Shown piece by piece: positions 35,912-44,475 of a DNA stretch of 64,000 bases. The position numbers and the translations under genes were made by a program. The notes beneath the pieces are model-generated. The model was not told the DNA's origin. It saw only the letters and a program-made list of their open reading frames with translations, and ran no database searches. The stretch comes from Paraburkholderia metrosideri (GTDB lineage: Bacteria > Pseudomonadota > Gammaproteobacteria > Burkholderiales > Burkholderiaceae), in NCBI RefSeq assembly GCF_904848625.1, contig NZ_CAJHCP010000007.1, positions 434,001 through 498,000 of the forward strand. Reading direction: 5' to 3'. Position 1 is the stretch's first letter, and each line of letters starts with the position of its first letter.

Positions 35912-36424
35912 TCAAATTGGCCGTGTGTCGTCCGGATCGGCCGGGCGGCGTTGCGGCATCAACAACAGCACGCTGGTGATCGGCCACAGCGCGGCTTCGA
36001 CGAATCCGTCGATCAGGTAACCCCAGCCTGGAAACGCCGCACCCGTCAGCAGACGGATCACGAACGGCACTAACTGTGCGACGACTAGAAGCGGCATGAC
36101 CGCGAAGGTCTGCACGCCGAGCGACATCCACAATACGCGACGGTGGATCGTAATTGCGCCATACGACAACAACGTATACGCCAGCGCATGCTCGCCGAGC
36201 AGGCTGGCGTTGTGCACATCCATCAGCAAACCGAGGAAAAACGCGATCCCCATGCCGACTTTGCGCGGCTGATGCACGTTCCAGAACAGCAGCACGACGG
36301 CCACGAAATCCGGCACGCCGACGAGGCGTCCCCACGGCATCAGGTTCAGCAGGAACGCCGCGGCGAGGCTGAACGAAATGAAGTACGGATTGACCGGCTG
36401 CAGAATGTATTGCGGACGGTTCAT
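35912..36424 (-). CDS. mreD: Rod shape-determining protein MreD
   Basis: Inner-membrane protein of 170 residues with five hydrophobic segments (for example FAVMPLLVVAQLVPFVI and WPITSVLLLMP) in the MreD pattern. It links MreC with the MreB-RodA complex. The start overlaps the mreC stop by 4 bases. A gap of 154 bases follows before mrdA. Confidence 0.93.
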   Translation of the reverse strand: MNRPQYILQPVNPYFISFSLAAAFLLNLMPWGRLVGVPDFVAVVLLFWNVHQPRKVGMGIAFFLGLLMDVHNASLLGEHALAYTLLSYGAITIHRRVLWMSLGVQTFAVMPLLVVAQLVPFVIRLLTGAAFPGWGYLIDGFVEAALWPITSVLLLMPQRRPADPDDTRPI

Positions 36425-37533
36425 GGGTTAGCCCCCGGCGTGGCTTGCGGCTTCGGGTTCTTCTGCGCAGCCGGTTTCTTTTCGGCGGCGGCGGCTTTTT
36501 TCTCCGCGGCGGCCGGCTTGGCCGGAGTCTTTTCGGTGGGCTTGGCCGGCGCGGGTTTTTCGCCTGGTGCTTTTTCACCGGGCTTCGCGGCGGATTTATC
36601 GGCCGCTGCGGTTTTGCTGTCCGCTGGTTTGCTGCCCTTCTTTTTTGCGTCTTTCGCGGTCGTGGCGGCGTCGGGTTCGTCGGCGGGACGGGGCGGCACG
36701 TTGTTGACGTAATGCAGCACCAGCAGCTCACGTGCGCCGCGCACTGGCGCGATGGGCAGACAGATCACACGCGCGAACGCGGTGTCGGCCTGCTTGTCGA
36801 CGCGCACTACCCTGGCGACCGGCAGACCTGGCGGATACACGCCGTCGAGTCCGCTCGTGACGAGCTCATCGCCGGTTTGAACGTCTGCGCTGATCGGCAC
36901 GAAGCGCAGATCGAGCGTATCGCCCTTCGGCGTACCGTAAATCACGCTGCGCAAACCGGTGCGCACGATTTGCACCGGCACGGCTTGATCTTTGTCCGTC
37001 AGCAGCGTCACTTCGGCTTGCAGCGGGAATACGCGTGTGACCTGACCGATTACGCCGTCTTCGTTGACGACCGGCGATCCGTTCTGGATGCCTTGCTGCG
37101 CACCCCGTCCGATCACCACCTTCTGCGTGAACGGATCGCGCGTGTCGTACTGGATTTCCGCGGGCAGCGATTCCGTGGTCGAGCGCTGCGACAATTGCAG
37201 CAGCGCGCGCAAATGGGCGTTTTCGGCGGCAAGCTCGGCGGCCGTATTGGCCTGCTGCGAAAGCTGTAGATCTTTGGTATGCAGCTTTTCGTTTTCGCTG
37301 CGCAGCGTGGCGCTGGTCACAGCCAGATCGGCGGCGCCCATAAAGATGTCGCGCGGCACGAGAGCTGCACGTTGCAACGGATAGAGACCCGCGCCGAGCA
37401 CGCCGCGAACGATTTCGAGCGTTTGGAAACGTGCATCGGAGACTAGCAGCGCCACCGCCAGCACGACGAAAAAAATCAGTCGGGCGAGTGCGGATGGGCC
37501 TTGCTTGAACAGGGGCGGCGGACTGTATTCCAT
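36421..37533 (-). CDS. mreC: Rod shape-determining protein MreC
   Basis: Periplasmic scaffold of 370 residues: one transmembrane helix (LARLIFFVVLAVALLV, near 15-31), a coiled coil (about 65-110, SENEKLHTKDLQLSQQ), the beta-domain with GVIGQVTRV and SGLDGVYPPGLPVARV, and a C-terminal 85-residue Lys/Ala/Pro tail in KKxA and EKxPA repeats. The tail is unusual for MreC in enteric bacteria but common in Burkholderia. Start MEYSPPPLF at 37533; the frame extends upstream without support. Confidence 0.94.
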   Translation of the reverse strand: MEYSPPPLFKQGPSALARLIFFVVLAVALLVSDARFQTLEIVRGVLGAGLYPLQRAALVPRDIFMGAADLAVTSATLRSENEKLHTKDLQLSQQANTAAELAAENAHLRALLQLSQRSTTESLPAEIQYDTRDPFTQKVVIGRGAQQGIQNGSPVVNEDGVIGQVTRVFPLQAEVTLLTDKDQAVPVQIVRTGLRSVIYGTPKGDTLDLRFVPISADVQTGDELVTSGLDGVYPPGLPVARVVRVDKQADTAFARVICLPIAPVRGARELLVLHYVNNVPPRPADEPDAATTAKDAKKKGSKPADSKTAAADKSAAKPGEKAPGEKPAPAKPTEKTPAKPAAAEKKAAAAEKKPAAQKNPKPQATPGANP

Positions 37534-37622
37534 GGTCGGCGCCGGGGGCGTGAGCAGTGGGGTGAGACGGCGGCGCGCGAGGGACGCGCGTTCAGTGCAC
37601 GGAGGCTGGTTGGCCCAGCCAA

Positions 37623-37654
37623 TGGCAGGCCGGCCCACGTGGGGCCGTCTGCCA
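37623..37654 (-). promoter_or_regulatory. Hairpin between mreB and mreC
   Basis: Nested inverted repeats TGGCAG/CTGCCA and CGGCCC/GGGCCG form a strong interrupted stem in the 153-base mreB-mreC spacer. No T-run follows. It may act as a partial terminator or stability element that sets the ratio of MreB to MreC. Confidence 0.45.
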
Positions 37655-37686
37655 GATCCGCGCTACTGACATGGAGACGAGCTCGC

Positions 37687-38730
37687 TTACTCGTACGAGA
37701 AGATGCTACCCAGCTTGTCCATGCGTTCGAGCGCCATGCCCGAACCGCGTACGACGCAGGTCAGCGGGTCTTCGGCGACGAGCACCGGCAGGCCGGTTTC
37801 TTCGGCGAGCAGGCGGTCGAGATCGCGCAGCAGTGCGCCACCGCCGGTGAGCATCATGCCGCGTTCGGCGATGTCCGCGCCGAGTTCCGGCGGCGTTTGT
37901 TCCAGCGCGATCTTGACCGACGACACGATCTGATTCAGCGGATCGGTAAGGGCTTCAAGAATTTCGTTGCTGGAGATCGTGAAGCTGCGCGGAATACCTT
38001 CCGACAGATTGCGGCCCTTCACTTCCATTTCCTTGACTTCGGAACCCGGGAAGGCGGAGCCGATTTCCTTCTTGATGGCTTCGGCGGTTTGCTCGCCGAT
38101 CAGCATGCCGTAGTTGCGGCGGATGTAGTTGACGATAGCTTCGTCGAACTTGTCGCCACCGACGCGCACCGAGCCCTTGTACACGATACCGCCGAGCGAG
38201 ATCACGCCGACTTCGGTCGTGCCGCCGCCAATGTCCACAACCATCGAGCCAGTTGCTTCCGACACCGGCAAACCAGCGCCAATTGCAGCCGCCATCGGTT
38301 CTTCAATCAGATAGACCTGCGAAGCGCCTGCACCGTGGGCCGCTTCTTTGATGGCACGGCGTTCGACCTGGGTCGAACCGCACGGCACGCAGATGATGAT
38401 GCGCGGCGACGGCGAGAACATACGCGATTCGTGAGCCGTCTTGATGAACTGCTTGATCATCTGTTCGGTGACGGTGAAGTCGGCGATCACGCCGTCTTTC
38501 ATCGGGCGGATTGCCTCGATGTTGCCCGGCACCTTGCCAAGCATCTGCTTGGCTTCCTTACCGACTGCCTGGATAGTTTTCTTGCCGTTGGGACCGCCTT
38601 CCTGGCGGATCGAAACCACTGACGGCTCGTCGAGTACGATGCCTTTGCCACGCATGTAGATGAGCGTGTTGGCGGTGCCGAGGTCAATCGCCAGATCGTT
38701 GGAGAAGTAGCTGCGAAGAAAACCGAACAT
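37687..38730 (-). CDS. mreB: Rod shape-determining actin homologue MreB
   Basis: Actin-like ATPase of 347 residues that orients the elongasome. The phosphate-1 motif IDLGTANTL, phosphate-2 DIGGGTTEVG and adenosine motif MLTGGGALLRDL are intact, and the N-terminal FGFLRSYF forms the membrane-binding amphipathic helix. First gene of the rod-shape operon, reading away from gatC across a 379-base divergent region. Confidence 0.98.
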   Translation of the reverse strand: MFGFLRSYFSNDLAIDLGTANTLIYMRGKGIVLDEPSVVSIRQEGGPNGKKTIQAVGKEAKQMLGKVPGNIEAIRPMKDGVIADFTVTEQMIKQFIKTAHESRMFSPSPRIIICVPCGSTQVERRAIKEAAHGAGASQVYLIEEPMAAAIGAGLPVSEATGSMVVDIGGGTTEVGVISLGGIVYKGSVRVGGDKFDEAIVNYIRRNYGMLIGEQTAEAIKKEIGSAFPGSEVKEMEVKGRNLSEGIPRSFTISSNEILEALTDPLNQIVSSVKIALEQTPPELGADIAERGMMLTGGGALLRDLDRLLAEETGLPVLVAEDPLTCVVRGSGMALERMDKLGSIFSYE

Positions 38731-38937
38731 TCAAAATCCTGTCTCGCTGGGGGCCGGGCCTCGCAACGTATGCGTAGGGTGGCAGCGGAAAATTAACAGT
38801 TTCAACCGGGCGGACACTGCGCCACTGGCACTTGAAACTGCAGGGGAGTCTACCGGAGGCCGTTGCAAAGCCAAGTCGGAAAATTCCGAACTATCTTTGG
38901 GAATTGTTCAGAAAGGACTTGGTAAGTCGGTCCGGGT

Positions 38938-38968
38938 TTGGGTCGAACGCGTAATGATACCTTATAAT
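38938..38968 (+). promoter_or_regulatory. Possible sigma70 promoter for gatCAB
   Basis: TATAAT at 38963-38968 is a perfect -10. The best -35 candidate, TTGGGT at 38938-38943, has a 19-base spacer, slightly long. The 5' leader to gatC would be about 135 bases. Confidence 0.55.
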
Positions 38969-39109
38969 TTTGGATGATTTAAAGGAAACGGATGGCACTT
39001 TTTGCCCCCGCTGACCCCTTTTTCCAAGTTGTTCCATTACGTCGTAACTTCCTGTCGCAGCGCGGTTTTTTTCGTGTTGCGGCGGTCCACCACAATTTCC
39101 GGTGACTGC

Positions 39110-39409
39110 ATGGCTCTGACCCTGACCGATGTCAAACGCATCGCGCATCTCGCACGGCTCGAACTGGCCGACGCCGACGCTGAACACACGCGTGCCCAGC
39201 TCAACGATTTTTTCGGGCTCGTCGAGCAGATGCAGGCGGTCGATACCACTGGCATCGCCCCGCTTGCCCATCCGATCGAGCAGATCGAAGACGTCGCGCT
39301 GCGTCTGCGTAACGACGCCGTGACCGAAACGGTCGAACGCGAAGCCTTCCAGCGCCCGGCGCCGGCCGTACAAGACGGCCTGTACCTCGTGCCGAAGGTG
39401 ATCGAGTAA
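39110..39409 (+). CDS. gatC: Aspartyl/glutamyl-tRNA amidotransferase subunit C
   Basis: Small subunit of 99 residues that stabilises GatA-GatB. The family pattern VKRIAHLARLEL, LNDFFGLVEQMQAVDT and the C-terminal RPAPAVQDGLYLVPKVIE are present. Start MALTLTDVKR at 39110. Followed by gatA after 203 bases. Confidence 0.96.
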   Translation: MALTLTDVKRIAHLARLELADADAEHTRAQLNDFFGLVEQMQAVDTTGIAPLAHPIEQIEDVALRLRNDAVTETVEREAFQRPAPAVQDGLYLVPKVIE

Positions 39410-39486
39410 GACCCGCGCATCGAGATCGGCGCGGCTCGCGAGTGAACCAGTGCCATGCTTTCGACGCAACGTCGTCTGAAAACGTG

Positions 39487-39606
39487 ATGCCCTCCGTAAA
39501 GGACGCTCGCATGTCCGTCGTCTCCGGCTTCCTCGGCTCGGCTTGCCGGCGGGCAGCCGAACGCCTCCACGGCAGCGTCAACACGCTGTCGCGCTTTCCA
39601 GGATAA
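39487..39606 (+). CDS. Possible 39-residue small ORF between gatC and gatA
   Basis: ATG to TAA reading MPSVKDARMSVVSGFLGSA and on, basic and Cys-containing, ending 6 bases before gatA. An internal Met nine codons in is preceded by AAAGGACG, a fair ribosome site. It could be a coupling or leader peptide or chance; no homologue is recognised. Confidence 0.2.
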   Translation: MPSVKDARMSVVSGFLGSACRRAAERLHGSVNTLSRFPG

Positions 39607-39612
39607 AACGCA

Positions 39613-41100
39613 ATGCATGAAAAAAGTCTGACTGAACTGCGCGCCGCATTGGCGGCCAAGGAACTGTCCGCAGTCGAACTGGCGCAGCATTACCTCAAGC
39701 GGATCGACGCGGCGAATAGCCTGAACGCGTTCATCCAGGTCGATCCCGAACTGACGCTCGCGCAGGCCAAAGCCGCCGACGCGCTGCTGCACACGGGCCA
39801 CGCGGGCCCGCTGGTCGGCCTGCCGATCGCGCACAAAGACGTGTTCGTGACCAAAGGCTGGCGCTCCACGGCCGGCTCGAAGATGTTGTCGAACTACGAA
39901 AGTCCGTTCGACGCCACCGTGGTCGCGCGTCTGCAGAACGCAGGCATGGTGTGCGTAGGCAAGACCAATATGGACGAGTTCGCGATGGGCTCGTCCAACG
40001 AGAATTCGTACTTCGGTCCCGTGCAGAATCCGTGGGACATCAAAGCGGTGCCGGGCGGTTCGTCGGGCGGCTCGGCGGCGGCTGTGGCCGCGCGTCTCGC
40101 GCCCGCTGCGACCGGCACGGACACTGGCGGCTCGATCCGGCAACCGGCGTCGTTCTCGGGCATCACCGGGATCAAGCCGACGTATGGCCGCGTGTCGCGT
40201 TACGGGATGATCGCGTTCGCGTCGTCGCTGGATCAGGGCGGCCCGATGGCACAAAGCGCCGCCGACTGCGCGACGCTGCTCAACGCAATGGCCGGCTTCG
40301 ACGAACGCGATTCCACCAGCCTCGTGCGCGACGACGAAGACTACACGCGCTACATCGGTCAATCGTGGAAAGAAGGCGACGCTGGCAAGCCGCTCGCCGG
40401 TTTGCGCATTGGCCTGCCGAAAGAGTATTTCGGCGCCGGTCTCGCCGACGACGTCCGTGCGTCGATCGACACAGCCTTGAAGCAATACGAAGCGCTAGGC
40501 GCCACGCTGGTCGACGTCTCGCTGCCAAAAACCGAACTGTCGATTCCGGTCTATTACGTGATCGCCCCGGCCGAAGCCTCGTCGAACCTGTCGCGTTTCG
40601 ATGGCGTGCGCTTCGGCCATCGCGCCGCTGAATATCGCGATCTGCTCGACATGTACAAGAAGTCGCGCGCCGAAGGGTTCGGCCCGGAAGTGAAGCGCCG
40701 CATCATGGTCGGCGCGTACGTGCTGTCGCACGGCTATTACGACGCGTACTACCTGCAGGCGCAGAAAATCCGCCGCATCATCGCGCAGGATTTCCAGGAA
40801 GCGTTCAAGCAGTGCGACGTGATCATGGGACCGGTCGCGCCGTCGGTGGCGTGGGACCTCGGCGCGAAGGGCGACGATCCGGTGCAGATGTATCTGGCCG
40901 ACATCTACACGCTGTCGGTGAGCCTCGCTGGTTTGCCGGGCATGAGCGTACCGTGCGGTTTCGGCGCGGGCGCGAATGCGCAGCGTCCGGTGGGTCTGCA
41001 GATTATCGGCAACTATTTCAATGAAGCCCGGATGCTGCAGGTGGCCGACGCGTTCCAGCGCGCGACCGACTGGCACCGCCAAGCACCGGCAGGAGTGTGA
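39613..41100 (+). CDS. gatA: Aspartyl/glutamyl-tRNA amidotransferase subunit A
   Basis: Glutaminase subunit of 495 residues from the amidase-signature family. The Ser-cisSer-Lys triad is visible: Lys in HKDVFVTKGW, cis-Ser in the GGSSGGSAAAVAA region and nucleophile Ser in GTDTGGSIRQPASF. It releases ammonia from glutamine for transfer to Glu-tRNAGln or Asp-tRNAAsn by GatB. Confidence 0.97.
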   Translation: MHEKSLTELRAALAAKELSAVELAQHYLKRIDAANSLNAFIQVDPELTLAQAKAADALLHTGHAGPLVGLPIAHKDVFVTKGWRSTAGSKMLSNYESPFDATVVARLQNAGMVCVGKTNMDEFAMGSSNENSYFGPVQNPWDIKAVPGGSSGGSAAAVAARLAPAATGTDTGGSIRQPASFSGITGIKPTYGRVSRYGMIAFASSLDQGGPMAQSAADCATLLNAMAGFDERDSTSLVRDDEDYTRYIGQSWKEGDAGKPLAGLRIGLPKEYFGAGLADDVRASIDTALKQYEALGATLVDVSLPKTELSIPVYYVIAPAEASSNLSRFDGVRFGHRAAEYRDLLDMYKKSRAEGFGPEVKRRIMVGAYVLSHGYYDAYYLQAQKIRRIIAQDFQEAFKQCDVIMGPVAPSVAWDLGAKGDDPVQMYLADIYTLSVSLAGLPGMSVPCGFGAGANAQRPVGLQIIGNYFNEARMLQVADAFQRATDWHRQAPAGV

Positions 41101-41105
41101 GCACC

Positions 41106-42581
41106 ATGGCAACACAATGGGAAGTCGTGATCGGTCTCGAGACCCACGCGCAACTGTCGACTCAATCGAAAATTTTCTCCGGTGCCGCCACGCAATTCGG
41201 CGCCGCGCCGAACACGCAGGCCTGTCCGGTCGATCTGGCGTTGCCGGGCACCTTGCCGGTGATGAACCGCGGCGCCGTTGAACGCGCGATCGAGTTCGGT
41301 CTCGCCATCGGCGCAACGGTCGCACCGCGCAGCATCTTCGCGCGCAAGAATTATTTCTACCCCGATCTGCCGAAGGGCTACCAGATCAGCCAGTACGAAA
41401 TTCCGGTTGTGCAGGGCGGCCAGGTGACCATTCAGGTCCCGGCCAACGAAAAGGCGGGCAAGGAAGCGTACGAAAAGGTCGTCAACCTGACGCGCGCCCA
41501 CCTCGAAGAAGACGCGGGCAAGTCGCTGCACGAAGACTTCGCGGGCATGACGGGCATCGACCTGAATCGCGCGGGCACGCCACTGCTCGAAATCGTCACC
41601 GAGCCGGAAATGCGCAGCGCGGCCGAAGCGGTCGCGTACGCGAAGACGCTGCATACGCTCGTCACGTGGCTCGGCATCTGCGACGGCAACATGCAGGAAG
41701 GCTCGTTCCGTTGCGACGCGAACGTGTCGGTGCGTCCGGTCGGTCAGGCTGAGTTCGGCACGCGTGCCGAGATCAAGAACCTGAACTCGTTCCGCTTCCT
41801 CGAAGAAGCGATCCAGTACGAAGTGCGTCGTCAGATCGAACTGATCGAAGACGGCGGCACGGTGGTGCAGGAAACGCGTCTGTACGATCCGGACAAGCGC
41901 GAAACGCGCTCGATGCGCAGCAAGGAAGACGCGCACGATTACCGCTATTTCCCCGATCCCGATCTGATGCCGCTCGTGATCGACGCGGCGTGGATCGAGC
42001 GCGTGAAGAGCGGGATGACCGAATTGCCGGTGGCGATTCAACAGCGTTTCGTGACGCAATACGGCCTGACGCCGTACGACGCGAACGTGCTGACGTCGAG
42101 CAAGGCAATGGCCGCGTACTACGAAGCGGTAGTCGTCAAGGTGGGTCCGGCGAACGCGAAGGTCGCGGCTAACTGGCTGATGGGCGAAGTGTCGTCTCAA
42201 CTGAATCGCGAAGGACTGGACATCGCCGATAGCCCGGTGTCGTCCGCGCAACTCGCGTTGCTGTTGCAGCGCATTGCCGACGGCACGATCTCGAACAAGA
42301 TTGCCAAGGAAATTTTCGTCGCGATCTGGGAAGAGAAGGCCGCCGACGAAGCCGCCGCTGACCGCATCATCGAAGCGAAGGGTCTCAAGCAGATTTCGGA
42401 TACCGGCGCGCTCGAAGCGATCATCGACGAAGTGCTCGCCGCGAACCAGAAGTCGGTCGAGGAATTCCGCGCAGGCAAGGAAAAGGCGTTCAACGCGCTG
42501 ATCGGCCAGGCGATGAAGGCGACCAAGGGCAAGGCCAATCCGGCGCAGGTGAATGAACTGCTGAAGAAGAAGCTGTCCTGA
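41106..42581 (+). CDS. gatB: Aspartyl/glutamyl-tRNA amidotransferase subunit B
   Basis: Kinase/amidotransferase subunit of 491 residues that phosphorylates and amidates misacylated tRNA. Signatures: VVIGLETHAQLST, YFYPDLPKGYQISQYE, and the GatB/YqeY tail domain from about residue 330 to KLS. The ATG at 41106, ten bases after AGGAG, is preferred to a GTG at 41097 that overlaps the gatA stop. Confidence 0.97.
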   Translation: MATQWEVVIGLETHAQLSTQSKIFSGAATQFGAAPNTQACPVDLALPGTLPVMNRGAVERAIEFGLAIGATVAPRSIFARKNYFYPDLPKGYQISQYEIPVVQGGQVTIQVPANEKAGKEAYEKVVNLTRAHLEEDAGKSLHEDFAGMTGIDLNRAGTPLLEIVTEPEMRSAAEAVAYAKTLHTLVTWLGICDGNMQEGSFRCDANVSVRPVGQAEFGTRAEIKNLNSFRFLEEAIQYEVRRQIELIEDGGTVVQETRLYDPDKRETRSMRSKEDAHDYRYFPDPDLMPLVIDAAWIERVKSGMTELPVAIQQRFVTQYGLTPYDANVLTSSKAMAAYYEAVVVKVGPANAKVAANWLMGEVSSQLNREGLDIADSPVSSAQLALLLQRIADGTISNKIAKEIFVAIWEEKAADEAAADRIIEAKGLKQISDTGALEAIIDEVLAANQKSVEEFRAGKEKAFNALIGQAMKATKGKANPAQVNELLKKKLS

Positions 42582-42601
42582 GCGTGACGGGAAGAAGTAC
42601 G

Positions 42602-42639
42602 GTTCAGGCGCTTTGACCGTCAAGTCAAAGCGGCTGAAC
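42602..42639 (+). terminator. Large hairpin after gatB
   Basis: GTTCAG and CGCTTTGAC pair with GTCAAAGCG and CTGAAC around a 6-base loop, with one G-G mismatch. It lies 21 bases after gatB. No T-run follows, so it may be a Rho-associated or processing hairpin. Confidence 0.5.
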
Positions 42640-42767
42640 AACTGCAATACAGTAATACAGTAAGCAAGGCGGGCTGTTGCCGGAAACGAAAGTGGGGCAA
42701 CGGCCCGTTTCATTTTGCGGGCCTATGTTTGCGCTCGCGCAAAAAACGCAGATCACGGAGTGTGTGG

Positions 42768-43607
42768 ATGGCGAAGCAACCCGAACTCGACGATTTCCGC
42801 GTGCCGTATTTCGACGACGGCAAGAAAAACACCAAATTCTCGCTCGACGCTTTCGACCCCTCGGCGAAGCCATTTTCGACCGGCTCGAAAGATTCGGACC
42901 GCTCGCGTTTGTCTGAGATCGGTGCGCAACTCGATAATCTGCAAGAACGTCTGCATGCGCAGCGCAAGCGTCGCGTGTTGCTGGTGTTGCAGGGCATGGA
43001 CACGAGCGGCAAGGACGGCACGATCCGCGCGGTGTTTCACGAAGTCGATCCGCTCGGTTTGCGCATCGTGCCGTTCAAGGCGCCGACGCCCGTCGAACTC
43101 GCGCATGACTTTCTGTGGCGCGTGCACTCGCAGGCGCCCGCCGCGGGCGAGCTGACCATCTTCAACCGTAGCCACTACGAAGATCTGCTGGTGCCGACCG
43201 TGGTCGGCGAACTCGACGCGAAAGCGTTCGAACAACGCTGTTGCCATATCCGCCAGTTCGAAGAAATGCTGGCATATAGCGGCACGACCATCATCAAGTG
43301 CATGCTGCACATTTCGAAAGACGAGCAGCGCTCGCGTTTGCAGTCGCGTATCGACGATCCGACCAAGCACTGGAAATTCGACGTGTCCGATCTCGACGCG
43401 CGCAAGCAGTGGGACAAATATCAGGCGGCGTATCGCGACGCGCTGGCCGCGACGTCGACGGATTACGCGCCGTGGTACGTGATTCCCGCCGACTCGAAAA
43501 CGCATCGCAACGTGATGATCGCCGAGTTGCTGCTGCGCGAGCTCGAAGGAATGAAGCTCGAATATCCGCCTGCGAAAGAATCGCTGAAGGGCATCAAGGT
43601 CGAGTGA
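42768..43607 (+). CDS. Polyphosphate kinase 2 family protein
   Basis: Protein of 279 residues with the PPK2 fold: Walker A GMDTSGKDGT, Walker B region ELTIFNRSHYEDLL, and the lid FDVSDLDARKQWDKYQAAY. PPK2 enzymes phosphorylate nucleoside mono- or diphosphates from polyphosphate, feeding the nucleotide pool. Class cannot be fixed from sight. Start MAKQPELDDF at 42768; upstream in-frame basic residues lack support. Single gene after gatB. Confidence 0.88.
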   Translation: MAKQPELDDFRVPYFDDGKKNTKFSLDAFDPSAKPFSTGSKDSDRSRLSEIGAQLDNLQERLHAQRKRRVLLVLQGMDTSGKDGTIRAVFHEVDPLGLRIVPFKAPTPVELAHDFLWRVHSQAPAAGELTIFNRSHYEDLLVPTVVGELDAKAFEQRCCHIRQFEEMLAYSGTTIIKCMLHISKDEQRSRLQSRIDDPTKHWKFDVSDLDARKQWDKYQAAYRDALAATSTDYAPWYVIPADSKTHRNVMIAELLLRELEGMKLEYPPAKESLKGIKVE

Positions 43608-43654
43608 CCGCGGCGCCCTTCGCTATAGAAACGAATCGAACATAAAGGAACGAC

Positions 43655-44434
43655 ATGTTGCGTGTGATTACCGCCAACCTGAACGGCATCCGCTCAGCGG
43701 CAAAGAAAGGCTTTTTTGACTGGTTCGGCGAACAGAAAGCGGACGTGCTGTGCGTGCAGGAAATCAAATGCTCGCAAGACGATATGACGCCGGAATTCAT
43801 GGCGCCGCACGATTTCACCGGCTATTTCCAGCACGCGGTGAAGAAGGGCTATAGCGGCGCGGGCGTGTACACGCGTCACGAACCCGATGAAGTGATCATC
43901 GGTTTCGGCAGCGAGGAGTTCGATCCGGAAGGGCGTTATGTCGAACTGCGTTTCGGCAAGCTGTCGGTGATTTCGGTGTATGTGCCGTCGGGGTCGAGCG
44001 GCGAAGAGCGTCAGCAGGCCAAGTTCCGTTTCATGGACGAGTTCATGCCGCATCTGACCGAACTCGCGAAGGAACGCGAAGTGATCGTGTGCGGCGACGT
44101 GAACATCGTCCACAAGGAAATCGACATCAAGAACTGGAAGAGCAACCAGAAGAATTCGGGTTGCCTGCCGGAAGAGCGCGCGTGGCTCGACACGCTGTTC
44201 GACGACGTCGGTTATGTCGACGTATTCCGCACGCTCGACCAGCGGCCGGAGCAGTACACGTGGTGGAGCAATCGCGGTCAGGCGTACGCGAAGAACGTGG
44301 GGTGGCGGATCGATTATCAGATCGCGACGCCGGGAATCGCGAGCAAGGCGAAGCGCACCGACGTGTTCCGCGATATCAAGTTTAGCGACCACGCGCCGCT
44401 GACCGTCGACTACGACCACAAGGTCAAGAAGTAA
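43655..44434 (+). CDS. xth: Exodeoxyribonuclease III
   Basis: AP endonuclease of 259 residues for base-excision repair. Motifs of the EEP family: ANLNGIRSA, CVQEIKCSQDD (metal Glu), YSGAGVYTR, GDVNIVHKEID, WRIDYQIATP and KFSDHAPLTVDYD with catalytic Asp-His. Start after AAAGGAACGAC. Confidence 0.94.
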   Translation: MLRVITANLNGIRSAAKKGFFDWFGEQKADVLCVQEIKCSQDDMTPEFMAPHDFTGYFQHAVKKGYSGAGVYTRHEPDEVIIGFGSEEFDPEGRYVELRFGKLSVISVYVPSGSSGEERQQAKFRFMDEFMPHLTELAKEREVIVCGDVNIVHKEIDIKNWKSNQKNSGCLPEERAWLDTLFDDVGYVDVFRTLDQRPEQYTWWSNRGQAYAKNVGWRIDYQIATPGIASKAKRTDVFRDIKFSDHAPLTVDYDHKVKK

Positions 44435-44442
44435 GTAACTCG

Positions 44443-44475
44443 CGGCCCGCGTCGCCGGATTTCAGTCGCGGGCCG
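44443..44475. terminator. Hairpin at the xth / M48 protease convergent junction
   Basis: CGGCCCGCG pairs with CGCGGGCCG across a 15-base loop, overlapping the last codons of the M48 protease gene. No T-run; a terminator role is plausible from position only. Confidence 0.4.

Noticed and set aside
35754..36731. 325-codon minus-strand frame overlapping mreD and mreC in another phase
   Set aside because: Product is Pro/Arg-rich nonsense; mreC and mreD motifs and overlap settle the real frames.
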